Of a DNA stretch of 55,367 nt, positions 50,763 to 55,367 are shown piece by piece. A model generated the notes under the pieces. The model was given only the letters and a program-made list of their open reading frames with translations. It ran no database searches and was not told the origin of the DNA. The first letter of the stretch is position 1. Each line of letters begins with the position of its first letter. Where the stretch lies: positions 1 through 55,367 of the forward strand of contig JAFRLH010000062.1 in NCBI GenBank assembly GCA_017431345.1, in the 5' to 3' direction. A program made the position numbers and the translations under genes. The DNA comes from Lachnospiraceae bacterium (GTDB lineage: Bacteria; Bacillota; Clostridia; Lachnospirales; Lachnospiraceae).

Positions 50763-51650
50763 ATGCTGTTGAACATGTCTTCACTCCTTAAAGCGGCTAA
50801 CGAAAACAATTTCGCGATCCCCGCTTTCAACACTCCTACGCAGATGATCTTGAGAGGTGCCATCGAAGCCGCCGAAGAGACCGGAACACCTGTCATCATT
50901 GAAGTCCATCCCGACGAACTGGAATTCGCACGCAGTTCCTTCATCACCATGCTTGTGGAAGAAGCCAGAAAAAGCACAGTGCCCGTATGCATTCATATGG
51001 ATCACGGCTCGACCCTTTCACAGATCATGACTGCCATCCAATGCGGCTATACTTCCGTCATGATCGACGCTTCTTCGAAACCTTTTGATGAAAACGTTGC
51101 GATCTGCAGGGAAGTCGTACGTCTTGCCCATATGGTCAATGTATCCGTGGAAGGCGAACTGGGCACGATCGGGACGACTTCGGTATCCCAGGACGTCACC
51201 TCAACGACGGAGATCCACTATACCGAACCGGAAGAAGCCGCCGAATTCGTCGAACGGACCGGCGTGGATACGCTTGCCGTCGCGATCGGGACCTGCCACG
51301 GCCTGTATCCGAAAGGGATGACTCCTACGCTTCAGCTGGACAGGCTCAGGGCAATCAAAAAACGCCTCCCCATTCCCCTTGTTCTTCACGGCGGATCAGC
51401 CAATAAAGACGAAGAGATCGCAGAAGCATCCAGGTGCGGCATTAACAAGATCAATATTTCAAGCGATATAAAAGACCCTTTTTATCAGAAATGCAGGGAA
51501 GTGCTGCAGGATCCGTATATCCGCGAACCGGGCGAGATCTATCCGCCCTGCATAGAAGTCATGAAGGATGTCATGCGTCATAAATTCGACCTCCTGGGCT
51601 GCACCGGCAAAGCAGACCTCTATGACTACAGCATTTTAAGACCCATGTAA
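50763..51650 (+). CDS. class II (zinc) aldolase (aldolase-b)
   Basis: This 295-residue class II aldolase has zinc histidines in CIHMDHGST, GTCHGLYP and LVLHGGSA, with EGELGTIGTTS and MIDASSKPFDENV. HGGSANKDEEI and NINKINISSDIKD-like features place it near ketose-bisphosphate or tagatose aldolases. The start at 50763 has AAGGGA about 7 bases upstream; an ATG two codons earlier is possible. It carries its own strong operator-promoter and is monocistronic, ending at a bidirectional terminator. Confidence 0.88.
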   Translation: MLLNMSSLLKAANENNFAIPAFNTPTQMILRGAIEAAEETGTPVIIEVHPDELEFARSSFITMLVEEARKSTVPVCIHMDHGSTLSQIMTAIQCGYTSVMIDASSKPFDENVAICREVVRLAHMVNVSVEGELGTIGTTSVSQDVTSTTEIHYTEPEEAAEFVERTGVDTLAVAIGTCHGLYPKGMTPTLQLDRLRAIKKRLPIPLVLHGGSANKDEEIAEASRCGINKINISSDIKDPFYQKCREVLQDPYIREPGEIYPPCIEVMKDVMRHKFDLLGCTGKADLYDYSILRPM

Positions 51651-51661
51651 CATGTGCAAAG

Positions 51662-51707
51662 AAAAAGAGGGCGGCATTCCATCCCCCCGAAAAGCCGCTC
51701 TCTTTTT
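51662..51707. terminator. bidirectional terminator between aldolase-b and the ABC ATPase
   Basis: AAAAAGAGGGCGGC (51662-51675) pairs with GCCGCTCTCTTTTT (51694-51707), a long stem with one G-T pair and an 18-base loop. A and T runs lie in the stem on each side. It ends at the last base of the ATPase stop codon. Confidence 0.85.
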
Positions 51708-52894
51708 CAAAACAGATTCTTTTCCGTTTTCTTGTCAAAGAAATGCATCAGGGACGGTTTAAAGGTATAGCATACTTCCCTGTGTCCCGCTTCAAGAAGC
51801 GGATCATCCGATTCGGAAACAGGAACCACGGCAACGATATCCTTTCCATCCGAATTCATATGCAGATGCAGCTCGCTTCCCATCATTTCGGATACATCGA
51901 TCCTGGCTTTGATCCCGTCATCACTCAGGCTGATGTGAACCGGACGAACGCCTACGATCACTTCTTCGGGCACCTTCTCCATAGTCTTAAGCACAGCCTG
52001 CTTAGCTTCCGGGATATCGAACTCCCTTCCCTGAACACGGACTCTGTATCCGTCTTCATGCTTCACGAACGTCCCTTCGAAGAAATTCATCTGCGGCGTG
52101 CCGATAAATCCGGCAACAAAGAGATTGGCGGGATGGGAAAAGACCTCCTGCGGTTTTCCGACCTGCTGGATAAACCCGTCCCGCATGATGACAATGCGGT
52201 CGCCCAGCGTCATCGCCTCCACCTGGTCATGCGTAACATACACGAAAGTCGTATCGATCTTTTCTCTCAGCTTGATGATCTCCGCTCTCATCTGGTTCCT
52301 GAGTTTGGCGTCAAGGTTGGAAAGCGGTTCATCCATCAGGAAGACTTTGGGGTGGCGGACGATCGCGCGTCCGATTGCCACGCGCTGTCTCTGTCCTCCG
52401 GAAAGTGCTTTCGGCTTTCTGTCCAGGTAATCGGTGATGTCAAGGATGGCAGCTGCCTCTTCCACCTTTTCCTTTATTTCCGCTTTGGATTTTTTCTGCA
52501 GTTTGAGTGAATATGCCATGTTTTCAAAAACTGTCATATGCGGATACAGTGCATAATTCTGAAAAACCATGGCGATATCCCTCTCTTTCGGCGCATCGTC
52601 ATTAACAAGTTTTCCGTCTATATACAATTCTCCGCCGCTGATCTCCTCCAATCCTGCGATCATACGCAGTGTAGTGGATTTTCCGCAGCCGGAAGGGCCT
52701 ACCAAAACGATAAATTCCTTGTCCGCTATATCGAGATTAAATTCCTGTACAGCGACCACGCCTTCTTTCGTCACCTGAAGATTGGCTTTTTTCTCGGCGA
52801 ACCGATCCGTCGTCTTTTTCTCTTTCTGCTTCTTTTTCTCGCTCCCGTTAAAAGGGTAAACTTTTTTAATGTTGACTAATTTTACCTCGGCCAT
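51707..52894 (-). CDS. ABC transporter ATPase, MsmK/UgpC type
   Basis: This sugar-importer ATPase has Walker [10 protein letters not shown], signature LSGGQRQR, Walker [13 protein letters not shown] and a C-terminal TOBE-type regulatory domain (GVRPVHISL). At 395 residues it is longer than usual because about 30 Lys/Glu/Thr residues (KKKQKEKK and following) are inserted after the first strand. It lies 3.6 kb from the permease operon but shares the palindromic operator, so it probably powers that importer and possibly others. Confidence 0.92.
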   Translation of the reverse strand: MAEVKLVNIKKVYPFNGSEKKKQKEKKTTDRFAEKKANLQVTKEGVVAVQEFNLDIADKEFIVLVGPSGCGKSTTLRMIAGLEEISGGELYIDGKLVNDDAPKERDIAMVFQNYALYPHMTVFENMAYSLKLQKKSKAEIKEKVEEAAAILDITDYLDRKPKALSGGQRQRVAIGRAIVRHPKVFLMDEPLSNLDAKLRNQMRAEIIKLREKIDTTFVYVTHDQVEAMTLGDRIVIMRDGFIQQVGKPQEVFSHPANLFVAGFIGTPQMNFFEGTFVKHEDGYRVRVQGREFDIPEAKQAVLKTMEKVPEEVIVGVRPVHISLSDDGIKARIDVSEMMGSELHLHMNSDGKDIVAVVPVSESDDPLLEAGHREVCYTFKPSLMHFFDKKTEKNLF

Positions 52895-52936
52895 GTCCGT
52901 CTCCCACTAAAGTGTATTCACAGCTCCTACGCTCTT

Positions 52937-52978
52937 ATAATACATAATCCGCGATATTTAGTCAATCGAATTTACATA
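52937..52978 (-). promoter_or_regulatory. operator-promoter of the ABC ATPase gene
   Basis: On the minus strand TATGTAAA-TTCGA-TTGACTAA (52978-52958) resembles the island palindrome with a few mismatches. Its TTGACT is the -35 box and TATTAT (52942-52937) follows after 17 bases. The transcript would start about 35 bases before the coding start. Confidence 0.6.
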
Positions 52979-53023
52979 TTCCATGCAGACTTCCGGCTAT
53001 ATCCCTTTCTTCTGCCGCTTATA

Positions 53024-53060
53024 ACGGAAAAAGCCTTCCCGGAAAACACCGGGAAGGCTT
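53024..53060 (-). terminator. terminator of the SSS symporter operon
   Basis: AAGCCTTCCCGG (53031-53042) pairs with CCGGGAAGGCTT (53049-53060), a 12-bp stem with a 6-base loop. TTTCCG follows on the minus strand. It lies 34 bases past the symporter stop. Confidence 0.85.
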
Positions 53061-53093
53061 CATTTGGTTTAATGAATCCGTTTTGTTTTACTA

Positions 53094-54590
53094 TCAGGCA
53101 ATATCTTCCATGGTTACGGTCGCATGTTTTACCATCTCCTGATCCACGCCCTTGATGGCATTCAGGATCCAGGTCACACCGATCATGGCGACGAACGCAC
53201 ATACGATGGAGATAACGATCTGATGCGTCCAGCTCTGATGCATAACAACATTGGAGAACAGAAGCATTGCAGGTCCAACGATCGAAGAGACGATCGCCGC
53301 TTCCTTTCTGGATTCTTTCCAAAGCACACCGCAGAACAGCGGGAAAATGATCGAGGAGGCAACACCTGTCATTCCTAGCATGATGAAGATCTGCAGCATG
53401 TCGGGTGTATGCCAGAAATTGAACAGAATAACAACTGCCATGACTGCAAAGTTGGTGATCTGGCTTACACGGATCTGTCTGGCTTCCGATCCGGGCTTCC
53501 TGTCGATCATGGCGTAGATATCACGGCCGACGCCCTGGCCGATGACCAGAAGGATCGAGGTTGCCGTCGAGATGATTGCCGCGAAGAAACCAATCATACA
53601 TAATCCGGCGATAATGGGATGCAGATAATCGCTGGCAATGGAGATGGTCATCAGATCGGGATCTCCATCAGGCATCAGGACACGGCCGGTCAGACCAAGA
53701 ATGTTCATCGCATTAAAAAGTGTACCGGTGATCAGCGAAATCAGGGAGAAACGGCCGATCGTCCTGCGGTTTACATCCGGAAGAGCCAGATAACGGGAAG
53801 TGACATAAGGCAGACCGTTCATGACGAAGAACGGATGCAGAAGCAGACCGATCATACCGAACACGTCGACCTGTGCATCTCTGGACGGCGCTTCAAAGAT
53901 CTGCAGCATCTCCGGATGGGTCTCAGCCAGATGCATCTCCAGTCCGGAAAGCCATCCGACCTGGCTTAAACCGGTGCAGATCAGGATGATGACCATGACG
54001 ACCATCAGGCAGCCCTGAATCATATCGGTCCACGCAACAGAACGAAGACCGCCGGTATTGGTATAGAAAATAACGACTGCAGCAATGACCAGAAGGCCGA
54101 TCTTAAACGGGATGCCGGTGAAGCGGTTCAACAGGGAAGCAGCTCCCTTGAACTGCGATACCAGAACCAGGGACAAACAGATCGTCATAACGACGGAAAT
54201 GAACCAGCGCAGAAAATTGCTGTGGTAGCGGACCGAGATATACTCTGTGATCGTCATACATCCGTACTTTTCACTCTGCAGACGGAGTTTGCGGATAATG
54301 AAGAAGCCGGGGATAACAAGACCGGGGATCAGGCTCAGGGTGAACCAGTAGTAAGGCCATCCTACGACAGATGTGACACCGGGATCTCCGATGAAGGAAC
54401 CTGCGGAAACAGCAGAGGCTGCATAACTCATGGCAAGAACGAACATAGGTGTTGTTTTTCCGCCCAGGAAATGCTCGGTCGCTTTATCCTGATGTCCGGT
54501 CTTATTCTTCTTGCCGGACCAGATGGCGACATACAGAAGTACGGCAAGAAATCCCACAAAATAAACAATACTTACTGCCTGTAATGACAT
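53094..54590 (-). CDS. sodium:solute symporter (SSS/PanF-like)
   Basis: This is a membrane symporter of 498 residues with about 13 helices of the LeuT fold. VYFVGFLAVLLYVAIWSGKK starts helix 1. The conserved GFFAAIISTATSILLVIGQGVGRD segment near the middle carries the sodium-site serines. It is of the pantothenate, proline or monocarboxylate-like subgroup. It follows a 64-residue membrane protein by 26 bases. It may import another substrate of the island or a carboxylate; the sequence does not say. Confidence 0.9.
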   Translation of the reverse strand: MSLQAVSIVYFVGFLAVLLYVAIWSGKKNKTGHQDKATEHFLGGKTTPMFVLAMSYAASAVSAGSFIGDPGVTSVVGWPYYWFTLSLIPGLVIPGFFIIRKLRLQSEKYGCMTITEYISVRYHSNFLRWFISVVMTICLSLVLVSQFKGAASLLNRFTGIPFKIGLLVIAAVVIFYTNTGGLRSVAWTDMIQGCLMVVMVIILICTGLSQVGWLSGLEMHLAETHPEMLQIFEAPSRDAQVDVFGMIGLLLHPFFVMNGLPYVTSRYLALPDVNRRTIGRFSLISLITGTLFNAMNILGLTGRVLMPDGDPDLMTISIASDYLHPIIAGLCMIGFFAAIISTATSILLVIGQGVGRDIYAMIDRKPGSEARQIRVSQITNFAVMAVVILFNFWHTPDMLQIFIMLGMTGVASSIIFPLFCGVLWKESRKEAAIVSSIVGPAMLLFSNVVMHQSWTHQIVISIVCAFVAMIGVTWILNAIKGVDQEMVKHATVTMEDIA

Positions 54591-54616
54591 GATCTTTTTC
54601 CTCCTCTATCTCAGTG

Positions 54617-54811
54617 TCAGGCTTGTGTTCCGGCTTTCTTTTCAGCCTCTTCCATTTCCTGCTGCACTTTTCTCAGGTGCTTCTGGGTCAGTGCTTCCAG
54701 CATCTTGTCATCTTCATCCAGTTCTTTTACATTCATCCACCTGATGCACCATACCAGGCAGATAATGACGATGACTGCTTCCCAACCTAAAAAGAACATC
54801 CACGTTTGCAT
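54617..54811 (-). CDS. small membrane protein paired with the SSS symporter
   Basis: This 64-residue protein has one helix (FFLGWEAVIVIICLVWCIRW) and then an acidic and basic coiled-coil-like tail (LDEDDKMLEALTQKHLRKVQ). Small proteins of this kind accompany SSS-family symporters and are presumed subunits. The start is preceded by AAAGGAGGG. The operon promoter would lie in 54812-54930, where a TATTAT box is visible at the minus-strand 54900-54895 without a good -35. Confidence 0.75.
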   Translation of the reverse strand: MQTWMFFLGWEAVIVIICLVWCIRWMNVKELDEDDKMLEALTQKHLRKVQQEMEEAEKKAGTQA

Positions 54812-55043
54812 TTTTACCCTCCTTTTTCGTCAGAGTGTTTCCCTGATGCGGAATGCCTGGAGGCAATCTGCATCAGCTGTTATCAGTTATCGTTATAATA
54901 CATTCATCAATACATTATGAATATAAGAATAAAATCAGGAAATGTGAAAAAATTAAACTGACCGGAAAACTGCAGAGAATTGCTGCTGTAATCACGGCAA
55001 TCAGAAAACCGTGTTTTTCCTTCCCTCAGAAGCAAATGTTTGC

Positions 55044-55076
55044 AATAAAAAAATGACAATGTGTGAATTGTCATTT
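55044..55076 (-). terminator. hairpin with flanking A/T runs
   Basis: AAATGACAAT (55051-55060) pairs with ATTGTCATTT (55067-55076), a 10-bp stem with a 6-base loop. On the minus strand the stem is followed by TTTTATTGC. It could be a terminator for a gene to the right or an operator for one starting beyond the window. Confidence 0.45.
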
Positions 55077-55247
55077 CTTAAAAATGTATTGATTTTATGA
55101 TGACTATAATATTTTCGTCAAAGAATATGATTTTTCCCGACTTTTTTTTTTCGTTTTTAATCATTTCTGCGATTGATAATTTTGATGTCTCCGATCAATA
55201 TCATTGAACTATTAATTATAACAAACTCCCGGCTTTGACACTTGGAA

Positions 55248-55298
55248 AAATTAAAAACAGCTGTAAACCACGGTTTTATGCGGTGTGCAGCTGTTTTT
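55248..55298 (-). terminator. long-loop hairpin near the right edge
   Basis: AAAAACAGCTG (55253-55263) pairs with CAGCTGTTTTT (55288-55298), an 11-bp stem with a 24-base loop. On the minus strand TTTTTAATTTTT follows. It most simply ends a minus-strand gene lying mostly to the right of the window. Confidence 0.5.
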
Positions 55299-55367
55299 GC
55301 TTTGTTTGTCGATGTGCGTATTGTGCGCCGGTCCGGCTCCTTCGCCCGCCCCTTTAGTTTTTTCAAA

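Larger units (their letters stand above)
54812..55367. other. 556-base AT-rich gap at the right edge
   Basis: I find no credible gene here. The frames are short, not preceded by ribosome sites, and include the hairpins listed separately at 55051-55076 and 55253-55298. The last 60 bases may hold the end of a minus-strand gene lying to the right, but no family is recognisable. Confidence 0.6.

Noticed and set aside
55110-55135. Another copy of the island operator (TTCGTCAA present)
   Set aside because: Only one half-site matches; the other half and the -10 spacing are missing.
55157-55366. A 69-codon minus-strand frame at the right edge
   Set aside because: It spans a terminator-like hairpin and has no ribosome site or conserved feature.
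1-55367. rRNA, tRNA, insertion sequences or prophage genes
   Set aside because: I looked for cloverleaf-like intergenic sequence, transposase motifs and inverted terminal repeats and saw none; intergenic gaps are mostly short and explained by promoters and terminators.

Overview
The window reads as one contiguous piece of a Bacillota (Clostridia) chromosome, most like a gut or rumen Lachnospiraceae-type anaerobe. The evidence is strong AGGAGG ribosome-binding sites, TTGACA/TATAAT promoters, oxygen-sensitive glycyl radical enzymes with activases, DUF4317, an NCBI-style lysine-rich Big_2 secreted protein set, an MsmK-type ABC ATPase and moderate GC. I see no rRNA, tRNA, CRISPR array, transposase or phage genes. 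The species cannot be named from the sequence alone.

Left part (about 0-21.4 kb) is housekeeping and accessory metabolism. It holds NADH pyrophosphatase NudC, a ketopantoate-reductase-like protein, an Lrp regulator overlapping an RpoA-CTD-like protein, an iron alcohol dehydrogenase, a GNAT, a C39-like lipoprotein next to a 74-bp tandem repeat, an EamA exporter, an omega-amidase-type nitrilase and a uridine phosphorylase. These are followed by a PfkB kinase, a DUF4317 protein, an FN3/Big_2 secreted protein, a CoA-pyrophosphatase-type Nudix, a response regulator-histidine kinase-lipoprotein operon and a DUF1287 protein. A nitroreductase-HD-cysteine desulfidase operon and a membrane protein-XRE operon close this part.

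Middle part (21.7-32.4 kb) begins with a three-gene plus-strand cassette: a second, altered cysteine-desulfidase homologue, an amidohydrolase and an ATC-hydrolase-like protein. It suggests breakdown of a cyclic or masked cysteine derivative. Then come a DUF1349 protein, a ferredoxin/F420-dehydrogenase-beta-like protein, a glycogen synthase whose reading frame is joined without a stop to an upstream GNAT domain, a family 2 glycosyltransferase and a secreted Big_2-DUF3798 protein.

Right part (32.5-54.8 kb) is the most notable: a carbohydrate or polyol island with two different glycyl radical enzyme systems. GRE1 with its activase, and a second activase-GRE2-FGGY kinase operon, flank a ROK regulator. 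Facing them is a seven-gene minus-strand operon of binding protein, two ABC permeases, aldo/keto reductase, PfkB kinase, class II aldolase and aldo/keto reductase. Beyond that are an ADP-dependent sugar kinase, an RpiR regulator, a second class II aldolase, the ABC ATPase, and an SSS symporter with a 64-residue membrane partner. At least five promoters in the island carry the same 21-bp imperfect palindrome, TTTGTTAA-N5-TTGACAAA. In four of them its right half is the -35 box and a -10 box follows 17-18 bases on. This ties the scattered genes into one candidate regulon, most simply under the ROK repressor. A reasonable working model is ABC import, phosphorylation, radical C-O (or similar) cleavage by a GRE, aldol cleavage and reduction of a small carbonyl product. 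The substrate is not readable from the sequence.
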